Below are positions 42,204-50,966 of a DNA stretch of 64,000 nucleotides, one piece after another. The stretch is taken from the NCBI RefSeq assembly GCF_015207655.1, contig NZ_JADEWN010000022.1, positions 1 to 64,000 of the forward strand, given 5' to 3'. Origin of the DNA: Gloeocapsopsis crepidinum LEGE 06123. Its GTDB lineage: Bacteria; Cyanobacteriota; Cyanobacteriia; Cyanobacteriales; Chroococcidiopsidaceae. The notes below the pieces were generated by a model that saw only the letters and a program-made list of their open reading frames with translations, was not told the origin of the DNA and did not search any database. A program made the position numbers and the translations under genes. Numbering within the stretch: the stretch's first letter is position 1; each line of letters opens with the position of its first letter.

Positions 42204-44183
42204 TTACCAGAAATAACCTGGCTCGATTGTAGTGCAACGTTTTGCTGAATCGTATTTTAGGAGATATTCGCGTGCGATCGCGCCATTAGTGCGGAGTTGT
42301 TCAACTTCGTTTTTACCAATTTCAGTATCCGTGGAAAATAGCATCACTTGCTGACTAGCTGAAGGAAAGTAGCGTTCGACCAAGTTATTGCGGTGCGAGG
42401 AATCAAGTCGCCCTAGGGGTGTATCAATTGCAATGGGGAGGTTACGCCCTGAAACTCGCGCGAGTCCCCATAATAACGCAATCGCGAGGAGTTGTTTTTC
42501 TCCCGCAGAAAGACGATGTTTTGGTACTAGTTGTCCTTGAAAATCGTAGAGCGAAAGACTAAAAGTTTCTGTATCAATCGCAACTCGATGCACTAAATCA
42601 GACTTATGCAATAAATATAAAAAACACTCTGTAATTACTAATTCTAGTTGATTAAGTTTACGCAATGTCAGTTTTTCTCGAAACAATTTGAGTGTTGCTT
42701 GTACTTTAGTTGATGCATTAATTATATGTTCATCGTTTTTTCTATCAATATTATCTTCACTGTATTGTGCTAACTCTTTTTTTGTCTTTTCTATAACTGC
42801 TGCTAACTCATCACAACGTCTTCTTGCTGTTTCGTAAGCAGCTTGTGCATGAGCAAGTTCCCTTTGAGCTAGTTTAACTGCATCGCCTAAGTGTGCGTAA
42901 ACTTCTGGTGCAGGAGCTACAGCTAGTTGTCTTTCTATTGCAACCAAATTCTCTTCTTGATTTCTCAAACTACTTATCCGCTCTTTTGCTAAAGATTGAG
43001 ACTGCGCTAAATCACGATTAAGTATTTCATTTATTTGATTAATAGTTTCCTGGCTAGCTAGTAACCAAGAGTCTACATCGGATTGCTTATCCTCTTTTAA
43101 AGCATCGTTTTCTTGTTGGAAAAACGTTTTTATTTTTTCAATTTGCTTTACATTCAATCCCATCTCAGTAACATATTTTAAAAACTTTTTCTCTTGTTCT
43201 AACAATATATTTCTTGCAATTTCTACTTGTTGTTGTTGATAATTTTTTTGTGCTTGTGTATGAGCTTGAGTTAGTAGTGAAAAAATAAAACTTATGGGTA
43301 AAATACCACTAGCTAATTCAACAATAGTATCGCGCTGTTGTGTAACTGCTTCACCCAAATAATGTATTTGAGTCTCAAGCTGACTGCGTTCAGCAGCAAT
43401 TTTACCACCTTCTAAAACAAATTTATCTGAAGCTTTTTGCTGTTGCCTCTGAGCAGATGTTAGCTTGTCTTGAAGCGCTGATAAATGTGCTTTTGCAGTT
43501 TGATATTCTTGTTGTTGATAATTTAGTTTTTTTTCAATATCTTCTAAAGTATTTGCTGTTTGAATATCTGCAAGAAATTTACGTCTGCGATTGACTAAAA
43601 TATCAATATCGCTAGCTAAACGTTCAGCTAATTCTAGCCCAAGCAGTGAACGAATTGCCTCAACCACAATTGGGGTAGGTATATCCTGTTCTGCTAATTC
43701 TTTAACTTGCTCGCCATCAAATAAAAATAAATTTGAAATTCCTAGAGGAAGTAAATGTTCGATACGTTCATCCCAAATCTGAGCAAGCGCGGTATCGGGC
43801 CAATCATCAACTAAAATACCTAAAGTATCTTTGCCATTTCGAGGGCTTTTAGTCCAACTGCGTTTAATCCGAAACTCAACCTGTACACTATCTAAAATAT
43901 TTTCAAAGGCTAATTCAATAGAAGTTTGTTCATTTATTGGAGTATAGCGGTTAACTGATTGCGTGAGAAAGTCAGGATAACTCAAGTTACCACGCGTAGA
44001 ACATTGAGCGCGATGTCCGTACAAAGCAAGACGAATTGCATCCATGAGTGTGGTCTTTCCTTCACCATTCATTCCACCAAAGAGAATGATTGGGCAATCT
44101 TCGTTTTCTTGAGGACGTAAATTGATAACTTGTCGTCCTAGGTAAGGACCAAAATTTTGTAGTACGAGTTCAAGAAATATCAC
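42204..44183 (-). CDS. dndD: DNA phosphorothioation ATPase DndD (SMC-like)
   Basis: A 659-residue SMC/Rad50-like ATPase: Walker A GMNGEGKTT (37-45), long coiled coils (about 200-480), ABC signature LSAGEKQ (558-564), Walker B with D-loop IAIDTPLGRLD (577-587). DndD is thought to provide ATPase or DNA nicking activity for sulfur incorporation. No zinc-hook CxxC is seen in the coil. It is separated from dndC (45845) by two plus-strand genes. Confidence 0.93.
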   Translation of the reverse strand: MIFLELVLQNFGPYLGRQVINLRPQENEDCPIILFGGMNGEGKTTLMDAIRLALYGHRAQCSTRGNLSYPDFLTQSVNRYTPINEQTSIELAFENILDSVQVEFRIKRSWTKSPRNGKDTLGILVDDWPDTALAQIWDERIEHLLPLGISNLFLFDGEQVKELAEQDIPTPIVVEAIRSLLGLELAERLASDIDILVNRRRKFLADIQTANTLEDIEKKLNYQQQEYQTAKAHLSALQDKLTSAQRQQQKASDKFVLEGGKIAAERSQLETQIHYLGEAVTQQRDTIVELASGILPISFIFSLLTQAHTQAQKNYQQQQVEIARNILLEQEKKFLKYVTEMGLNVKQIEKIKTFFQQENDALKEDKQSDVDSWLLASQETINQINEILNRDLAQSQSLAKERISSLRNQEENLVAIERQLAVAPAPEVYAHLGDAVKLAQRELAHAQAAYETARRRCDELAAVIEKTKKELAQYSEDNIDRKNDEHIINASTKVQATLKLFREKLTLRKLNQLELVITECFLYLLHKSDLVHRVAIDTETFSLSLYDFQGQLVPKHRLSAGEKQLLAIALLWGLARVSGRNLPIAIDTPLGRLDSSHRNNLVERYFPSASQQVMLFSTDTEIGKNEVEQLRTNGAIAREYLLKYDSAKRCTTIEPGYFW

Positions 44184-44456
44184 TTTTTGATTTACTTGTT
44201 AGAAAACTATAAATTTATATTTAAATAGTAAAAGTTAATGACTTGTCGGCAAAATACGGTATTCGTTTCCTATTTGATGAAGTCGCTTTATTTGAAAATA
44301 CTGAGAGAAACAATAATGACTAAGCAAATTTCTCAACAGAAAGTTATTTTAACAAATAATTGATTGAGTTTTCTAACCTACGCAGGATGATTTGTGACTG
44401 ATTTTGTTATCTTGTAGGTAGAATAGTTGTCTTTACACACTCGCTAGATTTTTCAG

Positions 44457-45008
44457 ATGATCAAGCAATTGTTTGCGCTGGCTGGCGTAGTAGTAGCAGT
44501 CAATGTAGTTACTCATCAGTTGGCTTATCAGCAAAAATTATCAGAACCACACTCAGTTGTCACCCAATCGGTTACACCGCAACCTCCTACTAGTACTACG
44601 GTCAATGTCGTGGCTGCGCCTGTGAGGTTAACGATTCAGTTAAGTAGCCGCAAAGTGACTTTATACCGAGGAGATACACCAATTAAAAGTTATCCGATCG
44701 CAGTAGGGCGTTCAGGGTGGGAAACTCCGACAGGGAATTTTCGCGTAGGTCAGATGTTAAAAAATCCTACTTGGATCAGTCCTTTAACGGACGAAGTTGT
44801 TCCTGGAGGACACCCTGATAATCCATTAGGTTCATATTGGATTGGCTTTTGGAGTGATGGCAGAAATTCAATCGGTTTTCATGGTACTCCTAACCCTGAA
44901 AGTGTAGGCACAGCCGCTTCTCACGGTTGTATTCGGATGTACAACAAAGATGTTGAAGAGTTATTTAGTCAGGTTAGTTTAGGAACTTCTGTCGCAGTTG
45001 TGGAATAG
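44457..45008 (+). CDS. L,D-transpeptidase (YkuD domain)
   Basis: The 183-residue protein starts with an N-terminal hydrophobic segment (MIKQLFALAGVVVAVNVV) and has a YkuD domain with the active-site Cys in SHGCIRMYNKD (about residue 161) and HGTPN nearby. L,D-transpeptidases cross-link peptidoglycan in the periplasm. It lies between dndD and dndC on the opposite strand and has no obvious link to phosphorothioation. Confidence 0.88.
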   Translation: MIKQLFALAGVVVAVNVVTHQLAYQQKLSEPHSVVTQSVTPQPPTSTTVNVVAAPVRLTIQLSSRKVTLYRGDTPIKSYPIAVGRSGWETPTGNFRVGQMLKNPTWISPLTDEVVPGGHPDNPLGSYWIGFWSDGRNSIGFHGTPNPESVGTAASHGCIRMYNKDVEELFSQVSLGTSVAVVE

Positions 45009-45282
45009 TTCAAATACTGCACAAATTGTGCTAGCTTACAGTGTATAAAATGGCACTTTTGCTGCTTGTTCAAATTAAGTTATGTTAGCAAAATTTACAT
45101 CTATCTATATCGTCTTAGCATTGATAAACAAAACGTATCAAAAGCACAAACTACGACTTAGGGAAGAGTACATCTCTAACGCATATCTTTAAATTGAGTA
45201 AAAATTCCTGGTTCAACTTTTACGAACCAAAATCAGGCGATTCATTTACCTTGTCTTTCGCCCTGGTCTTAGTGTGTATTTT

Positions 45283-45288
45283 GAGGAG
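45283..45288 (+). promoter_or_regulatory. Shine-Dalgarno that fixes the start of the repeat protein
   Basis: GAGGAG lies 6 bp before ATG 45295 (ttgaggagaaatcaatg). The in-frame GTG at 45274 lacks one, so ATG 45295 is preferred. Confidence 0.7.
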
Positions 45289-45294
45289 AAATCA

Positions 45295-45777
45295 ATGCAA
45301 GCACGGAAACGTCAAATGCTGCTCAAGCTAACAGGTCTTTTGGGATTTGCTGGTGCTGCAATCTTAACAATCCCCGCTGTAAATCAAATCAATTTGACTC
45401 AACGCGTCGTTGCCCAAACAACCCCAGGCGTAGGACAACCGACTGATCCAACTGCACCTGGAACCACAACGACCCCTGGTTTAGGAACTGATCCGACTGC
45501 ACCTGGAACCACAACACCCGATGCAACTTCACCTGGTTTAGAAACTGATCCGACTGCACCTGGAACCACAACACCCGATGCAACTTCACCTGGTTTAGAA
45601 ACTGATCCGACTGCACCTGGAACCACAACACCTGATGCAACTTCACCTGATACAACTACCCCAGGTGTAGGATCGCCAACAGATACAGACACTGATAATA
45701 ATGACAACGATCTTGACGATAACGGAGCTGCTGGAAGTACGCAACCAGCTGGAGAAGGTGTTCGCGCTCTTTGGTAA
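45295..45777 (+). CDS. Secreted Pro/Thr-rich tandem-repeat protein
   Basis: From ATG 45295 the protein has 160 residues: a signal peptide (QARKRQMLLKLTGLLGFAGA..., cut near VVAQT) followed by a low-complexity region with three 19-residue repeats (GLETDPTAPGTTTPDATSP-type), an acidic DTDTDNNDNDLDDNG tract and a short C-terminus. The repeats are near identical at DNA level (57 bp units, 45478-45648). Probably an extracellular or wall-associated protein. It is 286 bp after the L,D-transpeptidase gene. Confidence 0.75.
   Translation: MQARKRQMLLKLTGLLGFAGAAILTIPAVNQINLTQRVVAQTTPGVGQPTDPTAPGTTTTPGLGTDPTAPGTTTPDATSPGLETDPTAPGTTTPDATSPGLETDPTAPGTTTPDATSPDTTTPGVGSPTDTDTDNNDNDLDDNGAAGSTQPAGEGVRALW
45478..45648 (+). 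repeat. Three tandem 57-bp repeats
   Basis: Units are 45478-45534, 45535-45591 and 45592-45648; they differ at only a few positions (GLG vs GLE, ccc vs cct). Each encodes 19 residues, so copy-number changes keep the frame. Confidence 0.85.
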
Positions 45778-45844
45778 GTATTAGTTAACAACTTTAGTCG
45801 TAAGAATACAGTTCAGAAAGAACTGAACTGTATCAAACTTAAAA

Positions 45845-47428
45845 TTATGGGCAGTGATGTCCATCACTTGTTGTAAACTCATCTATATCTGTAGCTTGGA
45901 ACTTGAGACTTGCCCACGTTAACTGCCTAACGGTTTCTATGTTGCCTTGCTCAGCTGCATTTTTCAAGTCTCGTTTGTAGTGGGCATTAGCGATCGCTTC
46001 TTCTTTAGAACGCGAACTTGTTTCAAAACATTTTTCTAACGCATCAAAAATTCCGTTACGACGTGCCATTGTGCGATACTGTCGTTCTGTATCGAGTAGC
46101 TTTGCCATCAATTCGAGATGCATCGCGTCATCGCCACAAATTTCTTCAAGTACAGTCCATTCATCGCTACCAAGTAAAGTGCGATCGCTTCCTGGGCGTG
46201 GATCTCGAAACACCTCGCCTGTAACCTCCCGATAAATTCGCGGCAAACTGTCGTCAAACTCGTGCTTGTCTTCTAACCAAATGCGACGAATTTCGCTCAA
46301 TTCTTCTTGCGTAATTAAGGTGATATCGTGCATATTATCCGGCGCAGTGCGACGAACTTGTGTTTGTGCTTCTAGAACTTTTTTTAGCCAGTACTCACGC
46401 CAATATTTAGTGTAAGGACCTGGGATTGGTTCTACAGAAACTTCACCATCAATATTGCGTTCAAAAAGTTGCACTTGCCCCCAAATGCGTCGAAAGTCTC
46501 TTTTCTCGCGATCGTCTGCGACATCAAGTTCATTGCGAATATCAAGTAGCGGCTGCATCCATTCTTTCTCTTCATCGTTTTGGATCATTGCCTCCATCGA
46601 TTTATCTTTACTCACCATTGTGCAAACCCAGCACCCAAATCGAGAATCGCCACAGCTAGGGGTAGAAGTATCGACAACAAGCGGGCATTCGTTGTCTGCG
46701 GTTGCACCGCGATACATCGAGAATAATTCTTTGTTGCTGTATCCCCAAGGATTCTGCCATTGGTTGAGATAGATCCATACTTCATCAGTCTGCCAATCTT
46801 CAATTGGAAGATAAATTAGTGAGTTAGGTCGGTTAGGATTAGTATTGAGGCGATCGCGCACCCGCCACTCTCGATGCTTCGCCATTGTGGTAGCACGTTT
46901 CACGCTTTCACTTTTGCGCGTGCCAAGCACAAGAACGACTTCCCCACTTGCGCGAATCATTGCCCGAATAAAGTTATCGGCGGGTTGAATCTTTAACCTT
47001 TCAGTACACCATCTAAATCGATTGCGCGGGGCTGGATAGCCTTTGCCGATTAAATTTACCCAGAAGGTATCTTTAACTGCGGGATAAAGTAGATGTGGTT
47101 CGATCGGCATTCCTTGTTGTTGCGCCGCCTGTTTCATCTGCTTAAGTGAATGACTTACCCAAGCCGCAACAATTGGATTTTCTACCAGCGTATCTGTAGT
47201 GATTACATGGATTGTTTTAGTTCGCTTGGAGGGTGGGAGAGATGCGATCGCATTCCACACAAGTTGTAAAGTCGCGGTGCTATCTTTGCCGCCACTGTAA
47301 CCTATACACCAAGGTATTTCGTCTAAACAGTATAATTCTTGAATTTCAGCGGTGAGTGCTTGAATATCTGCCACCAAGTCTGCTATAGTCCGCACTTGCT
47401 TACCTTCGTCTTGTTGTGGTGTAGACAT
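45845..47428 (-). CDS. dndC: DNA phosphorothioation protein DndC (PAPS-reductase-like)
   Basis: A 527-residue protein. The ATP pyrophosphatase P-loop is YSGGKDSTATLQLV (residues 44-57); conserved R/W residues follow (RFRWCTERLKIQP, VLVLGTRKSES). Four cysteines, Cys248, Cys259, Cys266 and Cys269 (CPLVVDTSTPSC, RFGCWVC), fit an iron-sulfur cluster. DndC is thought to activate the DNA backbone and accept sulfur from a desulfurase. It is divergent from the 47606 DGQHR gene; the shared promoter is 47429-47605. Confidence 0.94.
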   Translation of the reverse strand: MSTPQQDEGKQVRTIADLVADIQALTAEIQELYCLDEIPWCIGYSGGKDSTATLQLVWNAIASLPPSKRTKTIHVITTDTLVENPIVAAWVSHSLKQMKQAAQQQGMPIEPHLLYPAVKDTFWVNLIGKGYPAPRNRFRWCTERLKIQPADNFIRAMIRASGEVVLVLGTRKSESVKRATTMAKHREWRVRDRLNTNPNRPNSLIYLPIEDWQTDEVWIYLNQWQNPWGYSNKELFSMYRGATADNECPLVVDTSTPSCGDSRFGCWVCTMVSKDKSMEAMIQNDEEKEWMQPLLDIRNELDVADDREKRDFRRIWGQVQLFERNIDGEVSVEPIPGPYTKYWREYWLKKVLEAQTQVRRTAPDNMHDITLITQEELSEIRRIWLEDKHEFDDSLPRIYREVTGEVFRDPRPGSDRTLLGSDEWTVLEEICGDDAMHLELMAKLLDTERQYRTMARRNGIFDALEKCFETSSRSKEEAIANAHYKRDLKNAAEQGNIETVRQLTWASLKFQATDIDEFTTSDGHHCP

Positions 47429-47532
47429 TTATCTCCTTCGTACTGAACTCATGTAGTTGCGTGGTTACACAGGTTGAAACTGCGCATTCATTACCCAATC
47501 TCGTTAGGAGCAACCCCTGTATTGTCAAGTTT

Positions 47533-47551
47533 AAAGGTTTTTAAAAACTTT
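47533..47551. promoter_or_regulatory. Imperfect palindrome in the divergent dndC promoter region
   Basis: AAAGGTTTTTAAAAACTTT is a palindrome with one bulged base. A second short palindrome, AGCTTAAGCT, lies at 47571-47580. DndB-type proteins repress dnd genes in other bacteria, so these are candidate operator sites. Inference. Confidence 0.35.
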
Positions 47552-47605
47552 TAGCGATTAATTTCTTTGCAGCTTAAGCTTTATTAGAACTCCAGTTAAA
47601 AATTT

Positions 47606-49177
47606 ATGAATAAGAGAGTAGCTGATACTACTGGTAAATATCGCAAGGAAAACAAACCAGAGGAATTGGCTTCGTTGTTAGCGCTGTATTTAGAAGCGCG
47701 AATTTTCGTGCAAACAACAGCGATGGGTGATACTCAAGCTTACTTAGGGTCAGTTAGCTTGGAGTGGTTTGCGCAGCAAGTGCGCTTTGCATCGTGTCTA
47801 CCGCTGCTTCAGCCTAAACATAATCCCGCAACAGACAATGTAGAAGTGGATGCGGATACAATTGCAGAAATTCAGCAACGTCCGCTCGATTGGTCGCGTC
47901 AGATACCGCTGGTACAATACTTAGCAGCATGGAAAAATCACAAGTTTCCACCAGTACTTGTTGTTATTAATCAACCGTGGGTGGATAATCCCGAAGCAGC
48001 CCAATGGGATAGTGAAGGACGCGCCACAGAGTCTACTATCGATTTTACGCCTTTAGACCTTGACGGTAAAGTTGGTTTACTCGATATTGCACCCGAAGCC
48101 ACTATTTATGCACTTGATGGTCAACACCGCTTGATGGGAGTACAGGGGTTAATGAAGTTGATTGAGACGCACCAACTCCAACGCTATCGCAAAGACAAGA
48201 CTCCTGATGGGGGTGTCATTACTTTAAATGATTTGATCGAGCATTATCACGTAGACGTTGATTATTTAGAAAGCTTACCTCAAGAAAAAATAGGGATTGA
48301 ATTTATTTGTGCAGTCGAGAAAGGCGAGACTCGCGAACAAGCACGACGACGGGTAAGATCGATTTTTGTTCATGTCAACTTAATGGCTGTACCTTTGACG
48401 AAAGGTCAATTAGCACAGTTAAACGAAGACGATGGATTTGCAATTGTTGCCAGAAAAATTGCGACGACGCATCCGCTATTGGAACAAAGAAGCGATCGCC
48501 AACCGCGTGTCAATTGGAACAGTGCCACCGTTGCTACTAAGTCTACAGTTTTAACAACACTGCAAGCACTCAAAGAGATATCGGAGAAATATCTAGGACA
48601 AAAGTTTTTGCACTGGAAGCCTTCAGAAAAAGGGTTGATTCCGATACGCCCAAACGATAAAGAACTTCAGGCGGGAATTTTAGAATTTCAACAGTTGTTC
48701 GACTATTTAGCAACTTTACCGAGTTATCGGGTACTCGAAGCCGAAGAAACACCCTTACTCCGACGCTTTAGCTTTGAGAAAGATGGCGGTGAAGGAAATA
48801 TGCTGTTTCGCCCTGTTGGTCAAGTTGCTTTAGCGCAAGCGTTGGGAATTTTAGTCTTTAAAAAAGGTTTCTCGCTCAAAGGTATCTTTAAGAAACTCCA
48901 CAAGTTTGACTTAGAAGGCGGTTTTAGTGGAATGGAATATCCGCGATCGCTGTGGTATGGAATTTTGTACGACCCAAACAAAAAGCGCGTACAAGTTGCA
49001 GGGCGCGATTTAGCAGCAAAGTTACTCGTTTACATTCTCGGCGGAATCGAAGAACCAATGGAACGTGCCGAAATTCGTAAAGCTGTGGCGGATGCAAGAA
49101 CTGTTGAAAAACAGGCGATCGGCTTTGATGGTAAGCTTGTGGAACCAAAAGTAGTAGGTTTACCACCTATTTTATAA
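47606..49177 (+). CDS. DGQHR-domain protein (DndB-like), long form
   Basis: The 523-residue protein has DGQHR at residues 171-175 (IYALDGQHRLMGVQG), the signature motif of the DndB/DGQHR family, followed by FICAVEKGETREQARRRVRSIFVHVNLMAVPLTKGQ. Known DndB proteins are about 350-400 residues and repress dnd expression. This one has an extra N-terminal and C-terminal region. It faces dndC and may regulate or load the modification complex; its exact subfamily is uncertain. Confidence 0.8.
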   Translation: MNKRVADTTGKYRKENKPEELASLLALYLEARIFVQTTAMGDTQAYLGSVSLEWFAQQVRFASCLPLLQPKHNPATDNVEVDADTIAEIQQRPLDWSRQIPLVQYLAAWKNHKFPPVLVVINQPWVDNPEAAQWDSEGRATESTIDFTPLDLDGKVGLLDIAPEATIYALDGQHRLMGVQGLMKLIETHQLQRYRKDKTPDGGVITLNDLIEHYHVDVDYLESLPQEKIGIEFICAVEKGETREQARRRVRSIFVHVNLMAVPLTKGQLAQLNEDDGFAIVARKIATTHPLLEQRSDRQPRVNWNSATVATKSTVLTTLQALKEISEKYLGQKFLHWKPSEKGLIPIRPNDKELQAGILEFQQLFDYLATLPSYRVLEAEETPLLRRFSFEKDGGEGNMLFRPVGQVALAQALGILVFKKGFSLKGIFKKLHKFDLEGGFSGMEYPRSLWYGILYDPNKKRVQVAGRDLAAKLLVYILGGIEEPMERAEIRKAVADARTVEKQAIGFDGKLVEPKVVGLPPIL

Positions 49178-49282
49178 TTAGCGTTTGCAGAGCGTTTTCT
49201 ACTGTGGCTTTTACCGTTGTCACAATGTATAAAAGCTGCTTATCATGTTGGCTAACCTTTGCCAATTTGGATAAACTTTTTT

Positions 49283-50473
49283 ATGGTAGAAACGTCAGAA
49301 GATAATATCAATAATCGTCAACAGGAAATTTATCAGCGACTTGATTTACTACTTGAACCTTATTTTTCAAAGCATCATCGCGAAAGGTGTTATCCTGGGT
49401 TAATTTTTCAGCAAGGGAAGCGAAAAATGGTGCAAATTAATGTTCCAGCGAGAGATTTGCCTATCCTTCTCCAAGCTATACCATCTACTGGAAATGATCC
49501 TGATTCAGGTAAGAATCGACCAGAAGTCAAAGGTCATGCGGAGGAAATCAAAAACTACGTTGTTGAACGTGCGAAGGCAAATCAGCCTTGGGTTTTAGGA
49601 ACAATTACCGCGAATGCTGATGCGCACAGTATTACAGTTCATGAATTAGGTAGAGGAATTTGTATTGTCGTTATTCCTAATGGAGTTAAATTAGATATTA
49701 CTGATGGGCAACATCGTAAAAGTGCAATTCAAGAATTAATCTTTAGCTATGAAAGCCACTTGATTGGTGATGATGATTTTCCGATTACTTTAATTTTAGA
49801 GGCGGATAAACGTCAGTGTCAAATTGATTTCAAAGATATGGCTCAAACCAGACCGCTGGATAAATCCTTATTATTGTCATTTGGTGAATACTCCGGTCGA
49901 GTTGGCATTACAAAAGAATTAATTAGTAGAGTTTTAATGTTTCAGGGGAAAACGGATAAAATTAACGCAAATCCTGCAACTAAAAAAGGACTGATTTACA
50001 CCACGAATTATATAGCTAGATTTGTCAGTTGTGTTTTTGCTAACGACCCAGCCGATGAATTGAAAAATTATGAGGTAGAAGCAGCAAGTGCATCTCTTGC
50101 TGACTGTCTTAATCAATTTTTCTCAGAGTGTAACAATACACAGTATATTATTAAGAAAAAGTTTGAAGATTTAACAGTTGAAGACGTAAGTGTATTTAAG
50201 GAAGAATGTCTACTTGGTGTAAGTGCTGGTTTAGAAGTTTTAGGAAGATTACTTTATCATACTTACGCTCAAGAAGATAATTATTTTAATGAAACAAAAA
50301 TTTCGCAATTAGCCCAACTAGACTGGTCAAGAGAAAACGAACTCTGGCGAGATAATATAGTTAGGATAGATCTTAAACCCAAGAATCCTGCTAAAGCTTA
50401 CAAAGTATCTTTTGGTGGAAGCGCGATCGCCGCAGCAGTTAGCATTGTAAAAGTCAAGCTAGGATGGACATAA
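49283..50473 (+). CDS. Second DGQHR-domain protein (DndB-like)
   Basis: The product (396 residues from ATG 49283; TTG 49259 is in frame but weaker) has DGQHR at residues 141-145 (LDITDGQHRKSAIQEL) and resembles DndB in length. The ends are Lys/Asn rich. It follows the first DGQHR gene by about 100 bp and converges on the 50490 gene with a 16-bp gap. Two DGQHR genes side by side suggest separate regulatory and structural roles, which is inference. Confidence 0.78.
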   Translation: MVETSEDNINNRQQEIYQRLDLLLEPYFSKHHRERCYPGLIFQQGKRKMVQINVPARDLPILLQAIPSTGNDPDSGKNRPEVKGHAEEIKNYVVERAKANQPWVLGTITANADAHSITVHELGRGICIVVIPNGVKLDITDGQHRKSAIQELIFSYESHLIGDDDFPITLILEADKRQCQIDFKDMAQTRPLDKSLLLSFGEYSGRVGITKELISRVLMFQGKTDKINANPATKKGLIYTTNYIARFVSCVFANDPADELKNYEVEAASASLADCLNQFFSECNNTQYIIKKKFEDLTVEDVSVFKEECLLGVSAGLEVLGRLLYHTYAQEDNYFNETKISQLAQLDWSRENELWRDNIVRIDLKPKNPAKAYKVSFGGSAIAAAVSIVKVKLGWT

Positions 50474-50489
50474 TTTTAAAATATTTAAT

Positions 50490-50963
50490 TTAAGATAGAA
50501 ATCTACTAAGATCAAATTCACTATCTTGTTGCTCATTTTCAATTCGTTCTGAACTAAGAATCAGTAAAATTCGTTCTGAGTAGTCTACTGCACCTCGAAA
50601 CTCGGCTTGCAAGATTTCTAGTCCTCCATTCGCGTATTCTTCAAAAATATAATTACGTTTTTCACTAATTTGGTCTTCACTCAAGGATAAAACTTTTAGG
50701 TTTTTGGTTTCAGTAATTGCTATGAGGTTAATTACTGTATCATATCCTCTAACAATAAACTGTTCTTGTGGAATAGGAGAAGGTTCTCTTTTTGAAATCT
50801 CTCCTAAAGGTATTCGCTTGTTATGTTTTGCACCTAAAGCAGCAGCAAAGACAATGACATCAACATAAGTTTGAAAAGGACCTGTTCCACCGTCAGTTGA
50901 TATTAGAGATTTAACTAAATCAGCTTTGTCTTTCGCTACTCTAATTCTACCAGTTTCTATCAT
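50490..50963 (-). CDS. Dnd-associated protein 4-like
   Basis: The 157-residue protein (starts MIETGRIRVAKDKADLVKSL, GPFQTYVDVIVFAAALGAKHNKRIPLGEI, FIVRGYDTVINLIAI, IFEEYANGGLEILQAEFRG) fits the small dnd-associated protein 4 family (TIGR04062) found next to phosphorothioation genes. No catalytic motif is seen. It starts 3 bp after the stop of the 689-residue ATPase, so the two are translated from one mRNA. Confidence 0.65.
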   Translation of the reverse strand: MIETGRIRVAKDKADLVKSLISTDGGTGPFQTYVDVIVFAAALGAKHNKRIPLGEISKREPSPIPQEQFIVRGYDTVINLIAITETKNLKVLSLSEDQISEKRNYIFEEYANGGLEILQAEFRGAVDYSERILLILSSERIENEQQDSEFDLSRFLS

Positions 50964-50966
50964 TCT

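Noticed and set aside
45478-45648. Tandem repeats considered as a CRISPR array
   Set aside because: Units are directly adjacent with no spacers, and encode a protein repeat.
45389-45791. Two long minus-strand frames across the 57-bp repeats
   Set aside because: Antisense shadows of the repeat gene; repeats keep any frame open.
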